This document shows positions 10,643-22,463 of a DNA stretch of 64,000 nt, one piece after another. Below the pieces are notes generated by a model. The model had not been told where the DNA came from. It searched no databases and was given only the letters and a program-made list of their open reading frames with translations. Source of the DNA: Alisma plantago-aquatica (Eukaryota > Streptophyta > Magnoliopsida > Alismatales > Alismataceae); assembly GCA_963693085.1 (NCBI GenBank), contig OY856409.1:522915803-522979802 (forward strand), read 5' to 3'. A program made the position numbers and the translations under genes. The first letter of the stretch is position 1. Each line of letters starts with the position of its first letter.

Positions 10643-12766
10643 TGTTGGGTTTTCGGGAAGACAGAGAAGGTAGCGGAAACAAAAAAAAATTCTTCTCCCG
10701 AACCCAGAATAAAGGAATCGCGTCAACGTCTATACAATAGGAAGGATGGTTTGTAGAGGCATACCTTATCCCGAGGCTTGGTCGGCGACATTACCTTGTG
10801 GCTTGTGCGGTCTTCACCTCTAGTCTTGGATGGTGTCTGAGTAGCTTCTGGTCTCACCGGGACTGTCGGGATTGACACCTATCCTCCGAGCGACAAAAGT
10901 CTCCCGCCTCTGAAGTAGTCCACACGGACCACCTAAAACTCTGATCTCCTTGTCCCATAAGGAATTAGAAGGAGTCTCACCCTCATGTCAACATACTAGT
11001 CACCAACACACTCTCCTACAACCAGTTGCTTTTCTACAGCTGTCTTTCCCTTGTTGTGCCTCCCTTATTGGGTAGCACTTGCTCGGGCTCTCTCGGTTAC
11101 CACAACCAGTGACAACAACAACTTTACAGAGCAACTGGTGTTCTGAGTTGTTGTTCCTGAGAAGCCCCCACTACCCCTATATATATAGGAGGGTCATGGG
11201 ACAAGGTTCTCTACCCCGGGTAATGTGAGATTAAAGCAGGAGTAGAAGGGTTCGAGGTTTTCCACAAAACTGACATACTGCGGTAGTTGAACTGATCGGT
11301 TCACACCCTGAAATGATTGTTTGGGACCTGAGCCGATTGTATGGTGCTCTGAGCCGATCGGTTCGTGGTCCTGATCCAACTCAAACTGACTTTCATATTT
11401 ATTTCTCATTAATCAAATATTAATCCTTGTCCAAATCGAATTTGTACAAGTAAAACAAATTGTATTTGCAAAATAGTCTTCTGACTTTCCAAACGATCTC
11501 AGTTAGACCATTTGAGCCAATCGGTTCAACTCTTGAACCGGTCAGTTTAGCCTGTCTTCACCTACCTGAGTCGATCGGTTCATCACATGAGCCGATCGGT
11601 TGGGGTAGCAGACTATGCAAAGTCAGTCAATTGTAGTTTCAATCAAACTGATACTCTAATCAATTGGTTCAACACCTTGAACACTATGATATTGAGCTAT
11701 CAATGGATTGGGTGTTTAATTGAACTACTAAACTCCTTTAGTAATCAATCCAAATATCATTTGTGGATAAACTCCTCTTCCATGTTAAGTCCTATGTGTG
11801 TGACCCTGCAGGTCCATTTAACGTTGGCAGTGAAAGTCCATAACACTTATGACTTCACAAGCAAAGAGCGGTGCCTAGTCACACATTAGTGCTACCCAAG
11901 TGAAAAGGAAAGTTGGAGAACAACTTTCAATCCTACAATCCGCGAATGGTGTTACAGGAATGTATAATTCCTTTTTCACTAATTCCTTTTACATTCTATC
12001 AACGTTCATTCACTTTCTTGATCTCAGAGTAGATTGGAGGAGATATGTATGACATCAATATCACATACTGATTCACACATGCGTACGCGCCTATCTCAAT
12101 CCTACTCATCAAGTGGCCATGGATATCAAAATCCCTTAGGAGGGACAAATACCATATCTATCACTCACCCCTCAAAAGCCCCATGTGTCAAAGCTACCCA
12201 ATCATCACCTTTATAACAACCCATGTTTCAGGACTGCATTTGATGATGTCAAAGTGTGCCCAACGACATGTGTTGAGTGTAGTGATTTCACGTCAAAGAA
12301 TCACACTCACCACTATCATTGTGAGAACTGACTGTGACTATCATGTCATGGTTCCATGTGTCAAACTCATAGTGGGTTTTTCCGATACACTTGTTCTCTA
12401 ACAAGTACCTATGTGTTTGGTTTGATATCTCCATATCATGACTAATGAGATTCTGTCATCAACCAACACCACAATCTAGTCTTATGTGTCATTGTTGTCT
12501 ATCTACCTTCCATAATGACATTCGACTAGGGACATAATAATAATGTACAAACTCTTAGCATCCGTATGATCTCACCATTCAGGTCCTTAACCTGAAAGCA
12601 TACGTCATTGAGTATTGTCACTCTCTAGACATTCAATCTATTCTATCATTATCTCATATGACTGAACCCGAAAGAATTGGAAGCTTGCCTTTGATGTTTA
12701 TCAAATAAATCTTAATGTATCCCGCCAATCATCCCATGATTGGTTCTTAGGGCATACATACCAACA
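10643..12766 (-). repeat. 5' LTR of F2 (2.1 kb)
   Basis: Starts TGTTGGTATG at 12766 and ends AAACCCAACA-like at 10643 in element sense. The TATA box is at 11177-11188 and the GATCGG motif cluster at about 11285-11610. It is shorter than the 3' LTR by about 93 bp, partly through fewer motif copies around 11300-11360. Confidence 0.88.
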
Positions 12767-13107
12767 ATGTATCTGTGTGTTAGAGAACATTAGTGGATGC
12801 TATATGGATCTGGAAGTTCATGAGATGAACTTATAGATATTCCGATCTTTGATGACTAGTAAGGAGTACTTGGTCATGCAATGTGGCTAAAGGTTAGTAA
12901 AGGAATACTAGATCGCATATTAAGACAACTCCATCTCATACTGTGATGTAGATTGAAGACATGAGAGACATGCAGTTAATACTGACTTTGGCAAGGTGAT
13001 GCCATAACTCACTATGTTAGCACTAGAGTATAGTAACATGTGGGACATGTTTGAAGATCACTATGAATATGATTCAAGTGTGATTGGCTCACAGTGCAAG
13101 TGGGAGT
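12767..13107 (+). mobile_element. copia F1 internal region, resumed, with PPT
   Basis: Direct continuation of F1 after the F2 insertion. It aligns with the reverse complement of about 5975-6325 of F2. It carries the last scraps of RNase H and ends in the PPT GCAAGTGGGAGTC (13095-13107) next to the 3' LTR. The first five bases are the right copy of the F2 target duplication. Confidence 0.8.
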
Positions 13108-15351
13108 CTGTTGGTATGTATGCCCTGAGAGCCAATCATGGGATGATTGGTGGGATACATTAGGATTGATTTGATAAGCATCAAAAGGCAAGCTTCCAAT
13201 TCTTTCTGGTTCAGTCATATGAGATAATGAAAGAACAGATTGAATGTATAGAGAATGATAGTACTCAATGATGTATGCTTTCAGGTTGAGGACGTGAACG
13301 ATGAGATCATACTGATGCTAAGAGTTTGTACATTCCTATTATGTCCCTAGTCGGATGTCATTGTGGAAGGTAGATAGACAACAATGACACACAAGACTAG
13401 ATTGTGGTGTTGGTTGATGACATAATCTCATTAGTCATGATATGAAGATATCAAACCAAACACATTGGTACTTGTTAGAGAACACGTGTACCAGACAGAC
13501 CGACCGTGAGTTTGACACATGGAACCATGACATGGTGGTCACAGTCAGTTCTCATAGTGATGGTGGTGAGTGTGATTCTTTGACCTAAAATCACTACACT
13601 CAACACATGTCTTTGGGTACACTTTGACATCATCAAACGCAGTCCTGAAACATGGTTTGTTATAAAGGTGATGATTGGGTGGCTTTGACACATGGGGCTT
13701 TTGAGGGGTGAGTGATAGATATGAGATTTGTCCCTCCTGATGGAGTTTGATATCCATGGCCACTTGATGAGTAGGATTGAGATAGGCGTGCACACACATG
13801 TGTGAATCAATATGCGATATTGATATCATACATATCTCCTCCAATCTACTCTGAGATCAAGAAAGTGAATGAATGTTGATAGGATGACTGTTCCATACCT
13901 TGAGTTCATTCAGAATATCAGTGATAAAGGAATTATACATTCACTATAACACCATTCACGGATTGTAGGATTGAAAGTTATTCTCCAACTTTCCTTTTCA
14001 CTTGTGTAGCACTGATGTGAGACTAGGAACCACTCTTTGCTTGTGAAGTCATAAGTGTTATGGAATTTCACTGCCAATGTGAAATGGGCCTGCAGGGTCA
14101 CACACAAAGGATTTAACCTGGAAGAGGAGTTTATCCACAAATGATGTTTAGATTGATTACTAAAGGAGTTTAGTAGTTTAATTAAACACTCAATTAATTG
14201 ATAGCTCAAAATCATAGTGTTCAAGGTGTTGGACCAGATAATTAAGAGTATCAAATTGATTGGAACTGCAATTGACTGATTTTTAGAGTCTGCTACCCCA
14301 ATTGATCAGCTCATAGGGATGAACCGACCAGCTCATAGGGATGAACCAACCGACTCAGGTTGGTGAGCCGATCGGCTTTGGTTGGTGAGTTGATCAGCTC
14401 ATGTGTCAATGAAACGATAGGCTCAATTGTTGAACCGGTCGATTGGTGTGACCAACCGAGATCATTTGGAAAGTCACAAGACTCTTTTTGCAAATACATA
14501 TTTGTTTAACTTATACAAATTTGATTTGGACAAGGACTAATATTTGATTAGTTGGAAACAAACATGAAAGTCAATTCGAGTTGGACCAGGACCACGGACC
14601 GATTGGCTCATGCTTGAACCGATCGGCTCAGGTTCCCCAACCGACCAGTTCAGGTGTGAACTGATCGGCTCAGGTCCCCAACCGACCGTTTCATGCTTTA
14701 AACGATCAGTTCAGGTGGCGCAGTTGGTTGTTTTGTGGAAAATTTGAATCCTTCTACTCCTGCTTTAATCCCACATTGCTTGGGGTAGAGAACCCTGACC
14801 CATGACCCTCCTATATATATAGAGGTATTGGGGGCTTCTCAAAGTACATCTCAGAACACCAGTTGCTCTACAAAGTTGTCGTTCTCTCTGGTTGTGGTAA
14901 CCAGGAGAGCCAGAGTAAGTGCTACCTGACAAGGGAGGCACAACAAGGGAAAGACAACTGTAGAAAAGTGAATGGTGGAAGGAGAGTGTGTCAGTGACTA
15001 GTACGCTGACAGAAGGGTGTGACCCCTTCCGGTGCCTTATGCGATAAGGTGATCAGAGTTCCAGGTGGTCCGTGTGGACTACTACAGAGGCGGGAGATTT
15101 CTACCGCTCAGAGGACATCTTTCAATCCCAACACTCCCGGTGACGCTAGGAGCTGCACAGACACCGTCCAAGACCGGAGGTGAAGACAACGCAAGCCGTG
15201 AGGTAATGTCATCGAGCAAGCCTTGGGATAAGGTATGTCTCTACAAACCATCTTTCCTACTGTATAGACATTGACATGATTCCTTTATACTGGGTTTTGG
15301 AGAAGAAAATTTTGTTTCTGTTGCCTTCTCTGATTTCCCTAAAACCCTACA
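13108..15351 (+). repeat. 3' LTR of copia F1 (2.2 kb)
   Basis: Starts TGTTGGTATG and ends AACCCTACA. The GATCGG-type cluster is at 14290-14740, just upstream of the TATA box (14811-14822). It is an inverted copy of both F2 LTRs, so 10643-15351 forms a large inverted repeat. The following bases TATAT (15352-15356) should be its target duplication; the left partner is outside the window. Confidence 0.87.
14811..14822 (+). promoter_or_regulatory. TATA box of F1 3' LTR
   Basis: CTATATATATAG followed about 25-35 bp on by the conserved region with AACACCAGTTGCTCT. Conserved in position with the two F2 LTRs. Confidence 0.6.
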
Positions 15352-15799
15352 TATATATCCCTCTAAGATTTGGGATCTCACCCAGTGGGTTCCCACATAC
15401 CTTTTAGGTGGACGTACACGAGGAGGTAGAGATTGTGCAACCGAGGTTGAGGAGCAGTAAGAAGGATAGGAGCTGGCAAGGTTGGAAGTGCTACTGGATG
15501 CCCTTTTAACGTTAGAGTCCTAGAGTCATCCATGTACACTTAGGCATTTAGGGATGTTTTGTGCTCAGCTGAGTTGGATATATGTATATATGTTTTGGAC
15601 AACTTTTCTTGTAATAGATTGATGACACCCACGGTATGTTCCTTGTGACATGAAAGGACTCGTATGTAAATGTTTTTTCTGTTTGGCAGGTTAACAAAAA
15701 AGGTTTTAAATTTTCAATATTTTCCTGTGATTCGTTGGTTAGTGGCTAATCACGTTTTGTTTTGAGTAATATTGCTTTGTGTGGCACGGGGTGTCCCAC
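15352..15799 (+). repeat. 3' end of the 5' LTR of gypsy element A
   Basis: The last roughly 450 bp of a long gypsy LTR, cut on its left by copia F1. It aligns with the end of A's other LTR (25110-25587), including TTTTAGGTGGACG, CAAGGTTGGAAGTG and GTCCTAGAGTC. It ends just before the PBS at 15804. The final bases are decayed, so the exact LTR end is uncertain by a few bases. Confidence 0.82.
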
Positions 15800-15803
15800 T
15801 TGG

Positions 15804-15815
15804 TGGTATCAGAGC
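15804..15815 (+). other. primer-binding site of gypsy A
   Basis: TGGTATCAGAGC, complementary to initiator tRNA-Met, a few bases inside the LTR end, as in element C (45209-45220). Confidence 0.88.
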
Positions 15816-15931
15816 TTTAGGTTCGTTGAGTCTACAAGGACCTAGAACTAGGGTTTGCGTTTGTTCTGGTGTCCTCCAACCTGTCTTATAGTGACTGTTG
15901 CTTATACAGAAGAAGAAGGGAAAGCTTAAAG

Positions 15932-17110
15932 ATGTCTGGAGGACATGAAGAACACACTACTGAAAGCAGTGTTGCTACACTAGGTGGTGGTGTAAGGAAA
16001 TAGGCATGAGAGGATCGAGTGTTTGAAGTCCCCCAATTTGACCCATCCATGCTTGAAAATCATACCTTTCAATATCTTTTTGGATAGTTTATGGCCACTA
16101 TGACTCATATGGCAGACAGGATGCCCGCACCTCAGCCTAGGGTGTTGGTTCCCCATACTGAATCATCTGGTACTGGAAAGACTTTTGAGCAGCTTCGCCA
16201 GTTTGGAGCTTTGGAATATGCTAGGATAGCGGATCCAACAAATGTGAATCTGTGGCTTACTGAGCTTGGGAAAGCCTTTAAGATCCTTAGTATCCCCAAA
16301 GCAGATAAGATGAAGCATGTAGTGTACCTTATGAAGGAGAGTGTTGGCCATTGGTGGGCCATAGAGGAGGAAAAGAGGCTAGGTGTTGTTATCAGTTGGG
16401 AGGAATTCCAACATGAGTTTGTTAGTCGGTACTTTCCTCGAACGTACCTTGATGAGAAGATCAACCAGTTTGAGAGGATCTGAAAGGGATCCATGACAAT
16501 CAATAAATATGAAGCAAGATTTATGGAGTTGTTGAGGTTCTGTCCTCACATGGATGCTACAGAGGATGAGCGGATTCACCGTTTTGAGAAGGGGTTGAAT
16601 GCTGAGTTTTCTACCACGACAGCTAATTTGAAAAATTGATAAAGGTTTACTACATTTGTGGAGTCTGTTCGAAGGATAGAGCGATCTGTGATGGAGAGAT
16701 TAGAGGAAAGCATTAGGAAGAGGCCTGAATAGTTTCAAGAACAGTCGTTAGGAGGCTTTAAGAAGCTGGGGTTTTCCACACTGCAACATCGTAGAGGTTC
16801 AGCACACAGGCACAGTGGCCACCTAGTAAAAGTAGAGGCCATAGTTTTCGGTCTGTAGGAGCCCAGAGTGCTGCCTCAATGTCTGTGACAGGGCCCCTTA
16901 GGCCTTGGTATGAGAACAAGATGTGCTATAAGTGTGGACAGGTTGGGCGTATAAATTGTTTTTCCCAGTGAAAGATGATGAAGTGACCCAGCAACTGAGG
17001 CAGAGCCAACAGGGCTCTTAGAGATAGCAGAATAGTAGAATAGGAGGATGAGGATATGGCCAAGTGTTGTAGGTCATATCATCTACTTAGGGAAGTAGAG
17101 GATGGGGGTG
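15932..17110 (+). pseudogene. gypsy A Gag (capsid), broken
   Basis: Capsid protein of a Tekay/Del-type chromovirus. The homologous start is the ATG at 15932 (MSGGHEEHTTESS, compare MSEHREEHVAESS in C). Stops follow early, and the longest open stretch (16091-16483) covers the Retrotrans_gag domain: GKTFEQLRQFGALEYA, LWLTELGKAFKIL, ESVGHWWAIEEE and EEFQHEFVSRYFP. A stop at 16481 follows, and the frame resumes with YEARFMELLRFCPH and RRIERSV-like sequence to about 16720. The knuckle region near 16920-16970 (CYKCGQVGRINC-like) has a broken second half. Close relative of C's Gag, but old and non-functional. Confidence 0.82.
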
Positions 17111-17118
17111 ACAACATG

Positions 17119-17610
17119 CAATGCTAATATTCTACGCTATGAGTCAATCTGAGGTAGTGGTCAACCTGCTAGTAGTGACAGGTCATATGGAGTTATTTCA
17201 TTCTGATCTGTCCTCTTCTTGTCTATTTTGGTTGACATGGGTGCAACACACTCTTTTGTCACTCATGAAGTGCTTGACAGTTGTCTTTTGCCTATTAGTC
17301 GTAAGAAGAATAGTTTGCTGCTAAAAACCTCATTAGTTGGTTCTGTAGTGTTGCAGGAGGTGGTCCTTCATGTGTCCTCTCCTTTTTGGGGCACAACATT
17401 CAAGTGGATCTCATACCACTTGATATGCATGGATTTGATATAATCCATAGAATGGACACCTTAGAAAAATATAGAGTGGTCTTGTATTATACCAAGCAGG
17501 CAACATTTATAGACGGTGGTAAGACGTGGATATTCCAAGGAGACAAGAAGATTCTTATGACATGTTTGACATCAACCATGGTGGTGGGGAAGATTTTGAG
17601 ATAGGGTTGC
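17119..17610 (+). pseudogene. gypsy A aspartic protease remnant
   Basis: Protease part of the polyprotein in shifting frames. ILVDMGATHSFVTHEV at about 17222-17270 corresponds to [16 protein letters not shown] in C; the catalytic D remains, but its D-x-G neighbour is changed to M. Downstream words match C: LIPLDMHGFDII, MDTLEKYRVVL and TWIFQGDKKIL. Frameshifts at about 17380 and 17600 break it. It would have cleaved Gag-Pol in the particle. Confidence 0.78.
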
Positions 17611-17639
17611 GAGGTATTCTTGGCACATGCGCGGGATAT

Positions 17640-19020
17640 TGAGGTAAGGAGTCCTAGAATTTAAGAGGTGCCAGTTGTCAGAGAGTTCGAGGATGTGTTT
17701 CCTGAGGAGTTTCTTGGTGTTCCCCCACCCTGGGAGATTGATTTTGAGATCAATCTGGTCCCCAACATGTAACTAATATCCTAGACACCGTACAAGATGG
17801 ATCCATCTGAGACGGTAGAGTTGAAGAGACAGTTGCAATAGTTGCTTGACAGAGATTTCGTCAGGTCGAGTACGTCACCATGGGGTGCTCCAGTGCTATT
17901 CGTGAAAAAGAAGGATAGGTCTATGAGGTTGTGCATAGACTACAAATAGATGAACAAGGTGATGATAAAAAAATAACTATCCCTTGCCGAGGATAGACGG
18001 CCTGTTTGAACAATTACGTGGAACAATGGTGTTCTCTAAAATAGACCTGAGATCAAGATATCACCAGTTGATGATCAAGGAGTATGACATACCTAAGTCA
18101 GCTTTGAGGATGAGGTATGATCACTACGAGTTTGCAGTTATGCCGTTTGGGCTGACCAATGCACAAAATCATTCATGGATTTGATGAACATGGTGTTCGA
18201 ACCGTTTCTTAATCAGTTTGTGGTGGTCTTCATAGATGATATTTTCATATATAGTTATGACAATTAACATCATGAACATCATCTTCATCAGGTGTTGACC
18301 ATGCTTAGACAATATCAACTTTATGCCAAGTTTTGCAAGTGTGAGTTCTGGTTGAAGAAGGTAGATTTCCTGGGGCATGTCATATCTACCAAGGGAGTAT
18401 GTGTAGATCCCAAGAAGGTGGAGTTAGTGATAGAGTGGGAGCAGCCAAAGACGCTGATAGAAGTACACCGTTTTCTAGATTTGGCAGGCTATTACAGGAG
18501 GTTCATTAAGGATTTCAACACTATCATTTTACCTCTAATAAAGTTGACAAGGAAGGATGTTACGTTCATCTGGGATGATAGATGTCAATGTGATTTTAAT
18601 ACATTGAAGGAGAAGTTGACAAGTGCATCGATTCTGGGCTTGTCAGAGCAAGGAAAATGATACATAATCTTCCGTGATGCATCTAGGAATGGCTTGGGTT
18701 GTGTGCTGATACAGGACACACAAGTGGTTTCTTTTACTTCTCGACAACTTAAGAAAAATGAGGAGAATTATCCAACCCCTAACCTGGAGTTAGTTTTTGT
18801 AGTTCATTCTTTGAAGATTTGGAGGCACTACCTGTATGGGGAGAAGTGTTAGATTTTTGCGGATCACAAGAACCTGAAGTATATCTTTTCACAACAAGAG
18901 TTGAATATGAGACAACGTCGCTGGATGGAGTTAATCAAAGACTACGACTATACGATTGATTATCATCTAGGAAAGGAGAATGTAGTGGCATATGTTTTGA
19001 GTAGGAAGTCTTCGTCTTCG
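17640..19020 (+). pseudogene. gypsy A reverse transcriptase and RNase H remnant
   Basis: RT and RNase H in several broken frames. Visible words are [12 protein letters not shown] (about 17880), [20 protein letters not shown] (17984 onward), [14 protein letters not shown], the catalytic IDDI at about 18230, [23 protein letters not shown], then RNase H with [11 protein letters not shown] (about 18678), FADHKNLKYIF (about 18860), RQRRWMELIKDYDYTIDYHL and a degenerate end. Unlike C, this copy retains the second half of RNase H, and that is how the deletion in C can be measured. Multiple stops; not functional. Confidence 0.84.
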
Positions 19021-19299
19021 CTTGTGGATAGAGTCCAGTTGAGTTCTTTGGTGTGCCACAAGCGAGGCATGTTGGTCTCCTTGCGTTTGATCAATGTTAA
19101 GTTGGAAGTCTCCTTCCTAACAGGTATGTTGGCATATTTACAGGTGAAACCCATATCGAGATAGTAGATCAAAGAGACACAACAAACTGATACCGTGATA
19201 CAACAAATTAGATCAGAGTTTGGCAGTAAGAAGCGAGATGGCTTTCAGGAGTCATACGATGGCAGAGTTGTTATGATGGCATAGTTATGGTTCCTAATG

Positions 19300-19555
19300 T
19301 TGATGATATAATATAGATGGTACTGGAAGAGGCTCACTCATCCATGCATGCTATGCACCCAGGTAGCACCAAGATGTATCATAATCTAAAGGATATGTAT
19401 TGGTGGTTAGACTTGAAGAAGGACATAGCTGAGTTTGTTGTGAGATGTGTTGTATGTCAGAAGGTTAAAGATGAGCATCAGAATCCTATAGGGACATTGC
19501 AACCGTTGCCTATAACACAGTGGAAATGAGATCATGTGAATATGGACTCTATGGT
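19300..19555 (+). pseudogene. gypsy A integrase, N-terminal zinc finger only
   Basis: Start of the integrase. The HHCC finger is complete: EEAHSSMHAMHPGSTKMY gives both histidines, then VRCVVCQKVKDEHQNP gives CX2C. It continues to PLPITQWK and breaks at about 19549-19556, where the DDE core should begin (compare 26190-26230 in B). What follows is LTR-type sequence, so the rest of integrase, the PPT and the start of the LTR have been deleted. Confidence 0.82.
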
Positions 19556-20955
19556 TGGGTGCTTATCGGTTTGTGAGTGTGTGAGGATATGGTATATCGG
19601 GTTAGTGAGGCCATGATCTTGGTAGGAGACTAAGAGGGCGAGATCTAGCCTAGATCATATCACCATTTTTTGCATTTTGTTGCGTGTGGCCCATGTTTCA
19701 TGGACAAGTGTCACCTAGGATCCTAAGGTGATGACACCTTTCCCTTGATCTCTCTCTCATTCCCCTAGTATATAGTCTTCTTTCTCTCCATGCAAGTGAA
19801 TCCTTTTGTCCATTCTTGCTTTCTCTCCTTCTTGGTGGATGACATTGAGAAGCTTTAGGAGCTAGAGAGGTTCTCTTGGAGCTTAGATGATGAGTCCCAA
19901 GCTTGTGGTGTTCCTTGATCATCTTTCATCTTACACCTTGGTAAGTTATGTTTCCTAGCTCTCTTCTTCTTCTTGGCCATGGATCATGGATATCTCCTTT
20001 TCATCTTGAGCTATCTCAACCTTGGTCTCGTCTTCTTACTTGGAGGTGTTGTGGTGATCAAGTTCGGTGGCTCATCTTCAACCTTGAGCTCGTGAGCCTG
20101 AAGCTTGACCTTGGAGCTCAGATCTTAGTGGTGATCTTTGAGTCATGTTATATAACTCTTAGCCTTCTTTATTATTTTCACTCTGTCATGTGATCATATT
20201 GTTTCTCATCTCTAAATCATTTATCTCATATATGTTAGTAGTTAATAATGGTCTTGAGAATTGATTTGAAGAAGGGACCTTGTATAGTTTTTGATCATAT
20301 CTTGTACTTTCCTGCCATGTTAATATATGAACTAGTGGCCGATATCTCAAGGTTGAAGATGAAAAGTCAACACATACACTAAGTTGTTAGTAGTCGACAT
20401 GACTTGTGGTGCTTAAACTGACATGTTTAGTTGACTCATAAACTATCACATCATGTAATAAGTTGACACACAAGGAAGTACTAAATCAATATGCTTAAAT
20501 AAGGCTAACCCAACATGCTCTAGAGGAGCTAAACTGACATGCTTGCTAGCTGACACCTTAAACCGGTACGCTGAGGGTGCTAGCCCAACATGACCAGGAT
20601 GATATCTTGTGAGCAGGTAAGCCTTGAAGTACCAAACTATGATGCCCTTGGTTAGTAAGATTCAACATGATAATGTATAACCCGACACACATTCAAGTAG
20701 GATTAAACCGACACACCTTGGGGATGTTAACCTCTTGAGCCTTATATAGAGGTAGTCGTCATGTTATGGTGGTGACAAGTCAACACACAATGTCAAGTAT
20801 CAACCCGACACCTTGAGGCCTAAACTGATACACCTCAAGTGTAGCTAACCTGAGATGCTTGGACTGATGCTAAACTGATATCCTTAGATGATCTTTCCCG
20901 ACACACCTTAGTATGGTTAGGCCGACACATGTAGATGATGAAACCAGGATCCCTC
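19556..20955 (+). repeat. gypsy A 3' LTR, first surviving part
   Basis: Non-coding LTR-type DNA entered after the integrase break. It has a TATA-like AGTATATAG (19768-19776), a pyrimidine-rich leader, a consensus donor-like CTTGGTAAGTTATG (GT at 19941) and an array of ACCGACACACCTT-type motifs (20370-20940). The order is the same as in the LTRs of B and C. The true LTR start is missing. The right border against the reverse-oriented segment is not exact. Confidence 0.6.
20370..20940. repeat. dispersed ACCGACACACCTT-type motif array in A LTR
   Basis: Some 20 irregular copies of a short motif, for example TAAACCGACACACCTTGG, CCCGACACACATTCAAG, TAAACTGACATGCTTG and AACCTGAGATGCTTGG, spaced 15-40 bp apart. 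It occupies the same place in the LTR as the AAACGGTCT palindromes of C and the TGGTTCAACCA repeats of B. Confidence 0.6.
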
Positions 20956-20959
20956 TAGC

Positions 20960-22200
20960 CATATGAAATCAATACCTTGTAATGGTAGTCATTTCATGGT
21001 TAGAGACTTATAACAAGAAAGATAGTACTTCATCATTACTACCATTTCATAAAGATTCATGTCATTTACACTACATCATTAGGGTTGGGGTTCTTTTTAA
21101 CCAATTAGGGTTTACAGGGTTGGTTCAACAACCAACCTCCATTCATCATTTCCATTATCACTATCGACTATGTTCTGAGATTAAAGGTTATAGAAAACAA
21201 CACTCCTTGGTTTCTCAGAAAAACACCTCATAGGGTAGCCTATCATACCATATAACCCTATCCTCAACATGATGTACTACCATCACCCTATGTTGAGCAC
21301 ATAACCACATAGGTCACGACCACCCATCATGGTCCATGTCATGACTGTGAGCTATGGCCTATAGCCGCACTCCTGCCAGGGTATGGCCAACAGCCAATCC
21401 TGTGAAACCACATAAGTAACATATCACTAAGCTGTGGCCCGCAACTGCACTCCTACCAGGGTATGGCCCGTAGCCAATCTTGTGAATGCATATACTCTTT
21501 AGCATATGGCTCCAAGCTTCCTCTAAGGGAAAGCCCGTTTCACCATCCAACAAGTGCTGTACTGAGATGGATATATGGCATAGGGTAGAACCACATGATC
21601 AGGTTCCACTTGATTAGTTAAGTCTATTTAAATGCCTTTTAACATCAATCAAGTTATAATGTACAAATCCAGAACATGTTCTAAAAAGTAAGGGCATAAC
21701 ACAACTCCATAAGATATAAAACATACAGGGTGTGATCTTTTCACACTATCACCACAAGATGCCTGTATTATTTCCATTAACACCGTCATCAACAAGGCCA
21801 CATATCATGGGATACTGATCCCTCAACTCATCATTGGGAAAAGCCGTCTCATACTATGCAACAAGTCACTTCCAGGTCATAGGACCTATTCACATTATTC
21901 CTATATCACAAGTGCTTCAACGTGCCTTACAATGGCATATTCAACCTATGTCATATCATAATCACCATAGTATACACTAATTGTGATTATAAATCTCATA
22001 ACACCTACATGGTTAGAAGTTGATAAGCAATAGAGAGATAACCACATAACATCATAATCCTTTCATGATAGAGAAACAAGCAAGATCATTGTTCATTATT
22101 AGGGTTAGGGTTTCCTCTTAGCCTATTAGAGTTTACAAGACTAGGTTTAACCATCAACCCTAGAACCATCACCCTCCATCATATTGGAGTGCATAAGGAT
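20960..22200 (-). repeat. reverse-oriented gypsy LTR segment inside the A LTR
   Basis: Read on the minus strand, 21530-21700 matches the + strand LTR sequence at 24270-24420: acceptor-like TTTTTAGAACATGTTC, TTAACTAATCAAGTGGAACC, CCTATGCCATA and GGATGGTGAAACGG. It is therefore an inverted piece of a related LTR. The edges are unclear; two similar 100-bp stretches rich in TTAGGGTTT (about 21075-21180 and 22090-22200) lie near its ends. Origin as insertion or inversion is undecided. Confidence 0.55.
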
Positions 22201-22463
22201 TAGGAATTAAACATCATTAAAGTTGATTAGATAACATTCTAAACAACATTATATATGGCTTATGTATCATTCATATATGAAACAAGCTAATAAGCATAGC
22301 TAGATAAGAGCTATGGTGTGTATGATATGATTAAACGGGCCTTATGAGGCATGTGAGATGTTGGTATCACAGAAAGAGTAGGCAAATGGGTCTTATGACC
22401 TAATGATGGTTTATTGCCTAATACGAGATGATAATTTTCTCAGCAATGAGATGAGGGATTGCT

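Larger units (their letters stand above)
3746..12766 (-). mobile_element. complete Ty1/copia element F2, inserted in F1
   Basis: A 9.0-kb element in minus orientation with all structural marks. The LTRs are at 10643-12766 (5') and 3746-5962 (3'), beginning TGTTGGTATG and ending CCCAACA in element sense. The PBS TGGTATCAGA lies one base inside the 5' LTR, the PPT GCAAGTGGGAGTC adjoins the 3' LTR, and the flanks are GTGTA/ATGTA. The only near-complete coding region is gag (8356-9206); pol is reduced to scraps. LTR divergence looks like about 9% in the stretch I compared by eye (4090-4250 against 10980-11140), so the insertion is old. It is a non-autonomous, gag-bearing copia element related to F1, its host. 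Confidence 0.9.
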
